NCBI GenBank assembly: GCA_003116995.1
Contig: BDSL01000003.1
Span: 1,798,001-1,862,000 of the forward strand
Reading direction: 5' to 3'
DNA from: Yamagishiella unicocca
Lineage: Eukaryota; Chlorophyta; Chlorophyceae; Chlamydomonadales; Volvocaceae
Length of the DNA stretch: 64,000 nt
Shown here: positions 22,453-34,800 of the stretch, piece after piece
Layout of the letters: every line of letters starts with the position of its first letter
How positions within the stretch are numbered: position 1 is the first letter of the stretch
Program-made: the position numbers and the translations under genes
Notes under the pieces: generated by a model
What the model saw: only the letters and a program-made list of their open reading frames with translations
What the model was told of the DNA's origin: nothing
Databases searched by the model: none

Positions 22453-24724
22453 CTACAATGGCTTCCTGTTGGGTGTACCAGCTTGACGCGGGAACTTGGA
22501 CGGTGTGCTGGATACCTTGGCCACGACCAGCGCTGTACGTTGGCCCTCCGCTGAATGCGAATCCACCCGCTCCAGCGCCAACTGCCGGCCGCCCAACTGC
22601 CGGATGGCGCTGGCCGCCGCCGCCACCTCAGCCTTGGCGGAGGGCAAGTTCAGGCCAGGGCGGAAAGGGGGCCCGGGGTTGCAGTGTTGATACTAGGTAT
22701 AGCTGTTGATGGCATTATGAGCAGTGGGCAGAGACTAGGGACTCACAGCGAAGTGCGGCAAATCCACGCAGAGGTTCAGGCAGATGACGCCAACGAGGAA
22801 CGTGAGCCCCGTGGCCGATGTGTCGCAGTGTGCCACAAGGGCCGGGCCAGTCCCCTCTCCCCAGAAACGCCGCTGTTCACCTCAGGATCGGGCCCTTTGG
22901 CCGCTATCCACAGCCCCCCAACTCGCACGAAGGGCATGCAGAGCTCCGCCAAGACACGCGACTCGGCCACTGCACGCGCCACGGCCATATCGTACGCCTG
23001 CCGGCCAGGGGGAATGGACCAGGCCCAGGGTGTCGTCAGCGTCCGCAGGCTAAAAGCCGGCATGGCAATGTGGCACATAACCTACATGACGCTGAATCTG
23101 CGGATGGCGACAAGCATTTATAAGGTCCAACCCTCACTGCGCCTCAAACGTGAGGAGACGCTCCCCACCTACGCCGCAACCCCGACCCCCAACCCAGTTC
23201 TCCAGCATGCATCTCAAAACGTCTGTTTTAAACGGTTTTTCGGGCATCCACGGGTCTTCCTCGGATCCCCGACCCTCCTCCGCACCTGACGCAGCTCCGG
23301 CATGTGGCCGCCCTCCTCCGCCCGGCACCACACCACCTCCACGTTGCGCAGCCCCGACCGAGCCGCCGCCTCGCGCAGGAAGTCGCAGCGCTTACGCAGC
23401 GAGTCCAGCAGCGTGATCTACGACAGCACAAGTAGGGGCGGCGGTGACCCTTGACCTGCCCGACGGACCCGTACTCCTCCTGGGGTCACTATAAGCAACA
23501 GGACGCGCGACACTGCGGCAAATCCGAACCGCCGTAGCCAAACGCGTGGCCTCCGGCCGCCACTCCGCTGCGTTCTGGCCCTACCTTCCAGTGCGGTCGC
23601 GCAACCGCCAGCACCATGCCGGGCAGGCCGGCGCCTGTCCCCACATCCACCAGACGCAACGAGACAGCCATGCCACCGCCGCTGCCGCCGCCGCCGCCAG
23701 CACCGCCTCCACCCACGCTGTCGCCGCTGCTGCTGCCCGCGCCCTCGCCGCTCCGCACCCGCTCCTCGCCGCCGCCGCCCTTGCTCCTACTGCCGCTGCT
23801 GCCAGCTGCTGCGCCGCCCCTGACCTCCTGCGAACGCATGGCGGTCGCCGCGTAGCGCTCTATGACGGGCAGCAGCGCCAGGCTGTCCACCACGTGTCGC
23901 TGCCACGCCTCGCCCTTGTCACGGACGGCTGTGGATCAGGAGATAGGCCACAGCGCGCAGGGCAAGACGAACGACTCAAGGTGGCCCGGTGAGGGGGGCG
24001 TTTCAGGACAAATGCCGTGACGAGACCCGTCGGCGACGCAGTGCGGAAGGCGCGCATACACTTCCTACAACACCATCAACTAGCGAAGCAAACGCATGCC
24101 AGTGCAGTCTCCCTCCGTCCACGCAATGACACCTACTTGCGTGCCCCTCGCCCGTCCTTGCCCCCCTGCCCTCGCTTCAAAACCCTGCTGGGCACCTGTA
24201 AGGTTCATGCTTTGGTTAATCTCCAGCATGTAATCAAGGTACACCTCCAGCTGCTGATGCTGCTGCGCAGACAGCTGGTACTGCGCGGGAAGCTCAAGGG
24301 AGGGCTGACCCGAGCTCCTGGCGGGAGCAGCTGCTGCAGACGCGATGACCTCTGCTGGCTCCCGTGCCGGTGGGTGCTGCGATGCTGGCGGCGGCGACGA
24401 TTCCTGCGTCGCGGGCTGTAGTAGTTTTTGTTGCTGCTGCTGCTGCTGGGGAGGCCGCGGCGCTGAGGTGCGACGTGCTGGGGCTGACGGCCGCGCCTTA
24501 TAGGGGGCATCCGGGGATGGGGAGTTGGTGAGCGCTTTGGCGCGGGCCCCAGCTTGCGTTAGGGAGGCGGCTGGCGAAGGACCGTGCTGCTCTCGACGAG
24601 AAGGGGTGCCGCCGGGCACATCTCGCGATGCGCCGGCGCGAAATTGGCCCTGCAGCGGCAGGACGGCGTCGGTGGTGGGCGTAAGTCCCCCAAACCAGCG
24701 TATCAAGCTAGCCGGCTGCTCCAT
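22453..24724 (-). CDS. rsmG: 16S rRNA (guanine-N7)-methyltransferase RsmG/GidB, probably organellar
   Basis: Predicted 433 aa; would methylate a conserved guanine of small-subunit rRNA (G527 in E. coli numbering) using S-adenosylmethionine. Exons: 24724-24196, 23928-23585, 23417-23286, 22997-22881, 22632-22453. Family blocks in order: [38 protein letters not shown], the SAM-binding [51 protein letters not shown] with GGLWIAAKG, and [10 protein letters not shown] near the end. The N-terminal 120 residues are low complexity with a Gln run, longer than bacterial RsmG, and could be a chloroplast or mitochondrial transit peptide. About 50 residues of Gly/Ser/Ala/Glu low complexity are inserted between the first helical part and the SAM motif. 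It shares the intergenic region 24725-25846 with gene D, divergently. The last 20 residues are not conserved and the final splice may differ. Confidence 0.92.
23208..23263 (-). repeat. Dispersed intronic repeat, type 1 copy (rsmG intron 3)
   Basis: The complement reads CGAGGAAGACCCGTGGATGC and continues for about 56 bases. It is nearly identical to 58446-58502 and similar to 35628-35679. It sits inside an intron, in the sense direction of rsmG. Confidence 0.85.
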
Positions 24725-25846
24725 CGCAAGGGGCACAGAAGAGGTGCAGAGTTCGTGCACACGATTCTCTGTGCACAGTAGCTCTTACCCAATGTGGGTT
24801 GCGACGCGCGTGGAGAAGCGCATTCTGGGACGCCGCCGTTGCGCAGCCGCGGCCAGCCGCCAGTTTTGCGTTTCGGTTCATCATTTACTAAGATGTGTAT
24901 CAGTGGTGGCCTAAGATGGCGATTTTTTCTCCAAACTGCCTTCGAAATCCCGGCCTTCTGAGCAAATTATCCTGATGTCATGTCCGCATCGCACGCGTAA
25001 TTGAAACAACTTGCTCCAAACAAACTGCTCTAGGTCACATAATACCCTATAATGAGCGACTTTCGGTGTTCCACATTGACCGCACCGTCACGCGTCAGCA
25101 CATACGCGGCTATGCCAGCGAATAAAACCAATGCAATCTAAAACACCTTTGAAAACGATCGCATAGGAATTTAGTAAATAATCACAGCGGTTTGGGGCGG
25201 ATGGATGCGTAAGCCAGGCGCGAGTACAGAAGTTGGCTGGAACAACGGCCTGAGAACCCTACACGCAAAGATCGAAACAAGGATCTTACCACTGATCAGG
25301 CGTGACCCACACTGACCTGACCCCCGGCTCCGCCAATCGGCCGATGGTAGGAGGTCGTACGTTTTGGAAATTTCCGTCCAAGTCCGCAAGTTTGCTTGCC
25401 GAAATACGATTGTGTGTGTGGCAGCCTAAGCGTGTGCTGAAGCATACGTATGCTTGCGTATAAACGCTAACGGCGACGTGCCGGGTTAATAGGTCCGTGC
25501 CGGTTATCATATCCAGTCACAGCAGTCAACAGATATAGCAAGCGCGTTTTCAGTGGACATGGTTGCGTCTAGAGGCTGCCTAGGGCTTACATCACGCCCG
25601 CACACGCCCGCACCAAGGGTCTTGGCGCCGCCCACTTGCGCTGTGCAAGCTCGGCGTCCTAATCGGAGCATCCGCAGGAAAAAGCGTACTGAAAGTAAGT
25701 GCTTCACATAGCTTAACGTGTCGCTGCAGCGAGCCGTACCATTTTTTTAAACCTTCCTTCTTCGCTGATTTCGGTCCTTAGCAGCTACTGCCACGCCCCT
25801 AACAAGCTCCGCTTCACGGATGCATATATAGGCGGCAGAGGAGTAA
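24725..25846. other. Divergent promoter region of rsmG and gene D
   Basis: About 1.1 kb without a recognised gene, between two start codons facing away from each other. It is AT-richer than the surroundings. The only clear core-promoter element seen is the TATA-like stretch at 25822-25831 ahead of gene D. Confidence 0.6.
25822..25831 (+). promoter_or_regulatory. TATA-box-like element before gene D
   Basis: GCATATATA followed by a GC-rich stretch. A TATA box here would put the transcription start near 25855-25860, which is just past the first ATG (25847) and would favour the in-frame ATG at 25895. Confidence 0.45.
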
Positions 25847-28800
25847 ATGCGACCGTCATCTGCTCGGCGTACCACCTGTCAGCCAACGCGCAGTATGTTG
25901 CCTACATCCGCGCTCGCCAGACAGTGGTAAGCCGCAACTCGCGCGACGACACCCTTTCCCCATGTCTCCTTGCCCTCGCAACTCACTTTAAGATCCATTC
26001 GCTGGCAAGGGGACGGCGGCCACGGCGTCTTGCGCTAACGCTCGGCGCGACACAGCCGTGCAATTTTACGCCCTGCTTGCTGTGCTTCATGTGCGCCGTC
26101 TGCAGCCCCCGGGCTCACACGGCACGCTATATTACATCCCCTTCATCATTACTTGGAGGAATCCTCGCGAATCCCCACACATCATATCCGTGCCGCCTAC
26201 CGCGGCCACGCAGGTCGCGCACGCAGGCGCCCCCCCCGCCGTGGGCCCGGGCGGCAGCAGCGGTGGCACAGTCAACGTGCAGCTAATTGTGCCAAAGGGG
26301 TCACTGCCCCCTGGTGAGCATGATGGCAGATCGGGAAGTTGGGAATTTTCCCGGTCTCGAGCGGGGATTCGGGCACGGGCTGGGAGAGACGGTTCGCAGC
26401 AGAAGGCTTGGAGCCATCACGGCTGAGGCCTCAAAAGCGCTACCTACACACTACCGCGAGCAGGTGTTAAGCAATCAGGGGACACGTGCCCCTCGCCCAT
26501 GGCATCACTGTTCCACTATGGCCCATTGTTGGCTGCGCAGTCCGCGCCAACCCATCTCGCCCAACCCACCTCACCGGTTGATCCCTCCTCGCGAACCCGC
26601 TCCCCTCCTGCAGGCCAGCAGCTGGTGCTGGTGGGGGGGGACCCGCTGCTGGGCGACTGGGACCCGCAGCGCGGCGCCCGCCTCTACAGCAACGCCACCG
26701 CCACAGCCCACCGTGCAGACGTGTCGCTCCCTGTGGACAAACCCATAGCGGCCAAGGTACGGCCCGGGGGTGCTGGTGGGTTCGAGGGAGCTGGTGGGGT
26801 GGCCGCGTGGATGCGAGGTAGCTGGGCAGGCGCGAGACGGTGTCGGGCGGGAGCAGGCGTGGTGACGGGTGGCGAACTTGTCGTGGACGGGTATGAGAGG
26901 GAGCCCGTGGGTCGGCACTGAAAAGTAAAACCGATTAGGAAACGTTGGGTACACCCGTTCGGAACTGCATGCTGGAGAACAATGTTCAGGTAAATGCATC
27001 ATTACATCTGGACGTCGGGTGTCGAGCCCCGGCTGCTATGCCTAGGCGAACTCCGCTTTGGGCCGCTGGCTGGGGGCTGAGGGCGTCGTTCGCGGGCTGG
27101 CTGGGGTGTGCGGGGTCCGATATGCTTGCTCGACTGGTGGTGGTGGGGGGGGGGCTCGAACCTCGGAGCCGTACGGTTGGGCGAGTGAGGCACGAGGCGG
27201 CGGGACGCGGTATACATGGATCATGCTAAGTCGTACGGCACTGCACTGCCCGCCTCTCTAGGGAGTCTCACCTCTCCCTGCCGCTGCCGCTTCCCCCTCC
27301 CCCTCTTCCCCGCCTACCTGCAGCTGGTTCTGCTCCAGGACGGGATGCCGATCCACTGGGAGTCGGGCAACGACCGGATGCTGTACCTGGCCTCGCCGCC
27401 TCCGGGTCACGGCCCGGGCCCCGCCTCCGGTTACCTGGTGCTGTGCGAGTTCGAGGACACGAACCGCACCCACAGCATGATGTGGCCCCCAGCAGCAATA
27501 CCGCGACCGCCGGGTAGGGCCGGCAGTGTAGCGGCAGGCGGGCCCAGGAGCCTGGGGCGGAGCGCGGGGGTAGAGGGGAAAACCCGTGTCGGGCGTGTCC
27601 TTTCGTCGTCTTTCGAACGCCCAATCACTCACCCACCCACCTACTCGCCACCGCCGCTAACCCGGCTCCCACAATCCTCCAAACCGACCGCCAGGCACGA
27701 CCGTGGTGCAGCTGACTGTCCGCAGTGACGGCCTGCCTCCTGCCTCGGACGGCGGCGGCGAGCTGGTCCCCACACTCACCGGCTCGTGTCCCGAGCTGGG
27801 CAACTGGGATCCGGCCAATGGCGTGCAGCTGCGCCGCGATGCCGCAGCCGGCGGCGCCTGGACGGCCCGTGTGGCGGTGCGGCTGGACCGGGCGGTGACG
27901 GGCAAGCTGGTGATGTGGGGCCGCGGAGGCCAGCAGCCGATCCCTGGGTCGGAGGGCGAGGCGCTGGCGTGGGAGCCCGGGGCGGACCGTGTGCTGGGCC
28001 CGGCGGGGGCGGACAAGATGCTACTGTACGCCATGGACTGGGGTGTGCCGAACCTGGGTGAGCGGGGAGCGGGGGGAGAGGTTGGGCGGAAAGGGGCCGG
28101 GAGGTGGGAGTTGATGGGCGTGGTGCGGGCGTGGGTACGGGTGGGCAGGGAAGTGCTGGAGGGCGGCAAGGGATGTTCTCTGAATAGAAACAGGTGGGAT
28201 ATTCAGACCCCTCCCTTCTAACTATCATCCCTGCCCCCCATGATCGCGCCCACATCGGGACCGCGCCCCCATAGGGCCCGTTGAGCTGGACCTGCCGCCG
28301 GCCCCAGCGCCCACGGCGGCGGCGACAGCGCCGGACTCGCGCTCCGTCAGCCCCACGCGCAGCAGCTCGCCCCTGCCACCGCCGCCGACGGTGCCGCCAC
28401 CCACCCCCGCCGCGGCTGCTGCTGTCGCGCTACAGCAGCAGCAGAGCGACCTCGCCGCCGTTCGCAAGATGGTCGAGAAGGCGGCGCAGCGCGGCAAGTC
28501 GCTGCCGGCGATGTTTGAACCCTCATCATTCGTGCCGCCGCAGTTCTCGCCGCCGCAGTTCTCGCCGCCGGCGGCAGTCACGCCGGCGGCAGCGGCGGCG
28601 CAGCCGCCGCCGCCGCCACCGGCGGCGGCGCAGCCGCCTCCGGCGGCTGATGCCGCCAGCAAGATCCAGGAAGTATTCGCCCTGATGCATGAGCGGCAGG
28701 AGGTGACTAGTGAGGAGAAGGAGGCGCGCGCGGCGGAGGCCGCCCGTGCCTTCGACGAGGCCAAGGAGGTCCGGCGGCGGGCTGGCTCACCCACACGCTC

Positions 28801-31800
28801 CAGCCCCAGCACCGGCGCTCCCGCGGCTCCGCCCAGCGCCGTGGCGGCCGTGCCGCCGGGTTTCGGCGACCTGGGTCTGCCCCCGCCCCAGGGCCCCTCG
28901 CTCAACGTGGTGGAGGTGCTGGACTCGTTCGACGCGGACGATGAGGAGGTGCAGGTGAGGGCAGAGAGCGGGCGCGGGGAGGGCGTCGCTGCCTGCCGCG
29001 GCTGGAGTCGTGCCTGAGTAGGCGGCCCTACGGGGCCCTCGCAGGAGGGAGACCCGTGGGCGCCGGCAGCAGGAGGGTTGGCCCGTGTCGTTGCTGCGGA
29101 TGGCTGAGTGGATGCGCAACCCGGTCCTCTCCTCACTGCCCTCCCCGTTCGCCACTTCCCATGCGCAGGTGGTGTACAGCAGCGGGCGTGTTTCTACGGT
29201 CTCCAGCACGCCGCCAGCTGGCAGCAGCGGCGGAGACAAGGTGCGGTGGCGGCAGCGCGGGGTTTGGTTTGGTTGATGTCTGTGGGAGCTGCTGATGCTG
29301 GGCCGGACGGCGCCCTGGCTGTACGGCTTACGTCACATGGGAGGAACGGCATAGCGTAGCGGAGCAGGATTGCTTGTGCAAAAGTTTCCAAACTCGACGC
29401 CTTCGCGTTCCCAGCGCCGCGGCGTCCGAGTGAATGGGCCGCGCGTCGTCCCGGCACCTCACCCACCCGTCGGGGCCATCGGATTGGGCGTGGGCGGGCG
29501 CACTCAACATCCTTCGGTTACCCTGTGTGTGCCCCGGCTGGCTCCGTCGCGTTCTGCCCGGCAGCCGCGAGCTGCCGCCGGCGCCAACTGGCGCGAGATG
29601 CTGGAGGCGACGCGGACCGAGGACGAGGAGGAGGAAGAGGATCCCGCCGCAGCCGCCGTGCGAGGGTCCTGGGGCGCTGAGTCACCGGCGGTTGCGCAGG
29701 TGCGATAGGGAGGGGCGGAACCCGAAGTGCACGACCCGATTCCCCACCGAAGGGTGCCATCCCCGATCCCACACACCGGCGTCGCCGCTCCGTCCGGCTC
29801 TGCCCGGCTCCCTGGACGTGCCGCTGCGTCGGTGGGGTAGCCTGCTGTCGCCGGCGGTGACGCGCTGGGTAGCATCGGGCATGGAGTCTAGACGCTGTAC
29901 GTGGGGCCTATCTACTGTAGGTGGGGCATATCTAGTGTTTGCGGGGCCTATCTACTGTATGCGGGGTCTATCTACTGTAGGTGGGGCCTATCTACTGTAT
30001 GCGGGGTCTATCTACTGTAGGTGGGGCCTATCTACTGTAGGTGGGGCCTATCTACGGTATGCGGGGTCTAGCACCCGTCGCGCCGTTATCAGTATACCAC
30101 GCATTGACGCCACGATGGCTCCTCTCCTTGGAGCATCTGTCTGCTGACTTTGTCTGATACCTGGTGTCCCTGGTGGCTGCACTCCAGCAGGACTCCTCCG
30201 CCGCCGGGGTGGCTGCAGAGCAGGTCCGGCTGGCTGAGCTGGAGCGGCAGCACATGGCCGCCATGGAGGAGGCGAGGGTGGCGGCGCAGGAGGCGCAGCG
30301 GCAGCTGGAGCAGCAGCTGGCCGCCCGGGCGGCGGTGGAGGAGGAGCGCATCGGGCAGTACGAGGCGCAGATGGCGCGGCTGAAGCAGCAGGTGCGTGCG
30401 TGCGTGCGCGCATGGGTGGGTGGAGAGCGTAGAGACGCGTGTTTGGGTATTGAGTGGATGGGTGAGTAGAGAATACTCGTGGCTCGACAAAGGAACGGAG
30501 GCACTATGTCAAGTGGGTTAAAGGCGGTTGTCGCCCGGAGGCCGCAAGTGGAGGACGTGTGTCCTTCTATGAGCAATGGACCCGAAGGGACCCTCGGCTC
30601 CGAAGCCCTCTGTTTTCACCGCCCTTCCTCCATCCGCGTGTGACTCTTCCGGACCCCCTTTCCTCTTCCTCTCCCCCCCCCCGTGTTCGCGTTATCGGGT
30701 CTATTACTGTAACCCCCCCGTGTTCGCGCCTGCAGGTAGAGGCGGCCCAGGCTGACGCCTCCGCCAACCAGATCTCCCTGGAGACAATGCAGCAGCAGCT
30801 GGATGCTTCGCGCGGGAGGGAGGCGGACTTGTCGGGGGAGCTGTCGGCCATGCAGGTGGGCGGGGCTGACTGCGGGGGGTGTATAAAAACCGTTTTACGC
30901 AACGGGACAGGATAGTTGGCGCAGGTCGTCGGACACCAGTTTTGAGGGCGCATGCTGAAGCACTGCGGGGGGGCGACTGGATGTTCACTGACGGCGCTTC
31001 GAAGCCAGCGCCGTACGAAACCCTGCGAGTCCCCAACGCCGAGGACGCGACCTCGCCCTGTGGCTCCCCACCTCCCCACGGCTCCAACGCATCGTTTCTT
31101 TCCTCGCCTCGCAGTCCAAGCTAGCCGGTGCGGCCCGCTCCCACAACTCCAACAACGACGCGGTGAACGCGCTGGAGGAGGCGCTGCAGGCGAGTGCACA
31201 CGTCAGCGTGCTGTCCGCCCTCGTTCCGTCTTGCCTTGCACCTCGCTGCCCCGCGGCCCCCACACGCCTCGTACTGCCCGATGCCAGCCCTCCGGCCCCA
31301 GCCCTCCGGGCACCCAGACCAGACCGCCAGCCGCACTTCGCCGCTCTCTTTCCCCAACTCGGCGCTGTGGCACCGTCAGCGCAACCCGGCCGGCGGCACG
31401 GGCCCACCCGGGCTGTGCCCGGGGGCAGTTTGCTTGTCGTCACATGCCGTACGAGCAGATGTACTTCGTCCATCACGGCAACTTTGGACAACGGATGCAC
31501 CGTTGCGCTGTGCCGGCATGTACGACATGTACGGCAACACGAGGCGGCGTGGCTTGGGTGTCGCGCATTCACGACAATCAACCTCCATCCCCTTGATCTC
31601 TTTTTTCCTTTCCCCCACCTGCTAAAAACCCGCCACCACCTCGCGCCCCTCAGACCGCCCGCCAGCAGTACGAGGCGGCGCTGGTGGACATGCAGCGGGC
31701 TGATGCGGCCGGCAGCTACAGCCTGCGGCTGCTGGAGCGGCTGGAGGGGGCCTACCACTCAGCGGTGGATCAGTACGAGGAGGTGGAGAAGGAGCTGGAC

Positions 31801-34800
31801 GCGGCGAGGTGGGGAGCGCGGGAGGGAGGGGACCTGGGGGAAGGGAAGCCGGTGGCGGCGGCGGTTGCAGGCGCTCCAGCACAGCTCTAGGCCGCTGGGT
31901 TATACGCTGGAGCGAGACACAGCTGTGGTGGTGGATAGGGCGACTAGGATGGGGGGGCAGCCCGATCGCGGCCTGGTCGCTGCGCCTGATCCCACATCCT
32001 AAATTCCACGGGGATGTAGCTGACCCCCTTACCCGGCCCCCTTATCTGACCCCCTTACCTGACCCCTCGACGGGTGTGTGGCGCAGGGCGGCTCAGCAGC
32101 AGTCGGAGGCTCTGCTTCAGAGCATGGAGGCGCAAGTGGCCACCAGCATGCAGCTGGCGGGGAGCGTCGAGGTGCGTGCGTGTGTGTGACGAGGCTGTGA
32201 GGGACCCTCCCAGAGCCCTTGCAATAAAATTCGACTGTGTCCTCAACACTGCTACTGCTGCCGTGGCCCATCGAAAAGCATGCGGTCCTGGAGGTGTTTT
32301 GCTTGAGGATTAGGCAAGGAACCCCGTGTACGCGTAAGGAACTGTTTGCTCCATTGGGGAAAGGGCGGGGAAGACCCCGCTTGGGCGGCTAGGGTCGTGA
32401 GGGCAGATGCCCGTACGCTGCGGCTGCAACGCAGTGACAGCGGACTGCCCCGGTGTATGAATCAGGGGGGTTCAACGGAAACGCCATGCTGCTGATCCTG
32501 CTTTGCCATCCACGCCTCGGCTGCGCCCGCAGGTGTACGAGAAGCAGGTGCAGGTGCTGCAGGAGCAGCTGCAGCTGGTGGGTCCCGCCGGCGGGTGTTA
32601 CGGGGAGGGTTGTTGTTGTACTTGTTACAGTGGGCTCCAGACCTTAAAAGGTAGAGCCATCGGGCGCATCGCCTGACACGGAGGGTGTGCGGACGGGGCG
32701 GGTCAGGGGAATCCGCAGCGCATCGCCGCAACACGCTCTTGCCCTTTGCGGCGGCATCGCGCATTGCGGGCGGCTGCTTCGCCTCGACATTGCTTGGATA
32801 ATGGACCTTGCATGGACCTCACCGTCGTCACCGGCAAAATCCCTTCCCTGGCCCCATCACCACCACTGCTGTCCGCCCCTCCCCTCCCCCCAGTCCACCG
32901 AGTCGCACGAGGCCGAGCTGTCATCGCTCCAGGGACAGCTGCGCAGTGTCGAGGCGCGGTCGCAGCAGACGGAGGACCTGTACGAGGGCATGCTGAAAGA
33001 GATGAAGTCGGCGCTGGACGGTAGGGTATTCGGCTGTTATGGCCTGGCCATGCGGAGGCACCCTCCTGGCGGAAGCTCGCCAGCTGGACTACCGGCACCC
33101 CTCCCTTTCCTGGCTGTGCCACATATTCCGGGTATCGCTCTGCTCGCCACCTATCGCTCTAACTGCGTACCCACGCGTTGCACGAGCCTCCTTTTAACCC
33201 CCCTGATTCTCGAAACCCCTTTCCATCCCACTTGCCCCTCCCCACCTGCACCGGTTTTTTTAACTTGTATCCCCACCTGCACCCTGAACGCCCTAAAACC
33301 CCGACCCCCCACCCTCCCCACCCGCCCGGGTCTTCCTCGAAACCCCACCCGCCCGCGCAGACGCCCTCAACCGCGAGCAGACGCTCCACACGGAGCTGTC
33401 CTCCATGCAGGTCCGCGCGGACGACTTCCAGAAGCAGGTGGAGCGGGCGGCGGCGGGCATGAGCGAGTCGGCGAGGCAGGAGGAGGCGCTGAGGAAGGAG
33501 GTGGCCCGGCTTCGGCGGGTCATTGAGCAATACAAGGTGAGCGAGGGAGCTGGGCAGGGTAGTCAGCGGAGCAGCGGGGTGGAGCGGACAGGGACCCTGA
33601 CCCAGTGTTGCGGACACACTCCTCACCCAGAATAAGTGTTGCGGATACACTTCTCATCCAGAATTAATGTTGCGGACACGGACGAGTCGCCGCCTGCGGC
33701 GCTCCACACTTTTCCTGGCCTTTTTGGATCCTCGCGCTGAAGGGGAAAGCGCTTACCCTTTGAAACAAACGGCAACGCTCGGTGTTTGTGTGGGGCCGTC
33801 TACAACACTGCCCTCCCTGCTGCCGCCCTACCTATCTACCTGCCTCCTACCTCCCCCCTTATCTCGCTCCCTCCCTCCCTCCCTACCTGCCTCCCTACCT
33901 ACCTGCCTACCTCCTACCTGCCCCCAGGAGTACCTCGAGGAGCACGACGGGGAGCTGTCTCGCTCACTGGAGCGGGAGGAGGCGCTGGACGAGCAGCTGA
34001 CTTCGCTGCAGGGAGTGGTACGGCAACAGGAGGACCAGCTGCGGGCGGCGCTGGAGCGGCAGGAGGCGCTGAGCGAGGACCTGGACGAGCAGCGCCGTAC
34101 GGCGGAGGACTACCAGGTGGGCCCATGGGCGGGCGGGGGCTGCCCCGCTCCAGGGAGGGGGGCGGGGCAGGTATTGATTTTTAAAACTGCATTATCGAAG
34201 CACAGACGATTTGCCGTACATCTGTCGAACATCTTTTTAACCGTGTGTTTAGGGTTGAGCGCCCGCAAACCAGCAGCAGCAGCTAAACCCCTGAACCTGC
34301 TCCGACTTCTAGCTGTCTGAGAGCCTCTCCGCTGCCCGGTTGGCTGTTGATCAACCTGCCGACCTCAGGCCCGGCTGGAGGAGCAGCAGCGCGAGCTGCA
34401 GGAGGCGGCCGTGAAGCAGGCGGCCATGCAGGAGCGGGCCGACTCCATGCAGCGAGAGATGGACCGCCTGCAGGAGTTGACGGAGGGGTACAAGGTGGGA
34501 CGCGAGGCGGGGGGGTCAGTGCGGCAGTTGCGGCGGCAGCGCGGGGGAAGGGTGACGGAGGGCCGCATGTGGTCCAGCATGTGGTGGGACCCATGTGGTC
34601 CAGGGAGGATCGTCCCGAGGGAGGCAGGCGAGCACGTCTCACAAGGCGGCGCGTAGGGCGACGAGGGAAGCCCGCCCACGGCCTCGGAATTCTGCCGGCT
34701 CTTCAGCTGGACCGCATCCCTAGCTTCTCCCGTGCCAAACCCAACCTGACCAACTCCGACTCCCACCCGACCCGAATCGACCCGGCTGCAGACCAAGCTA

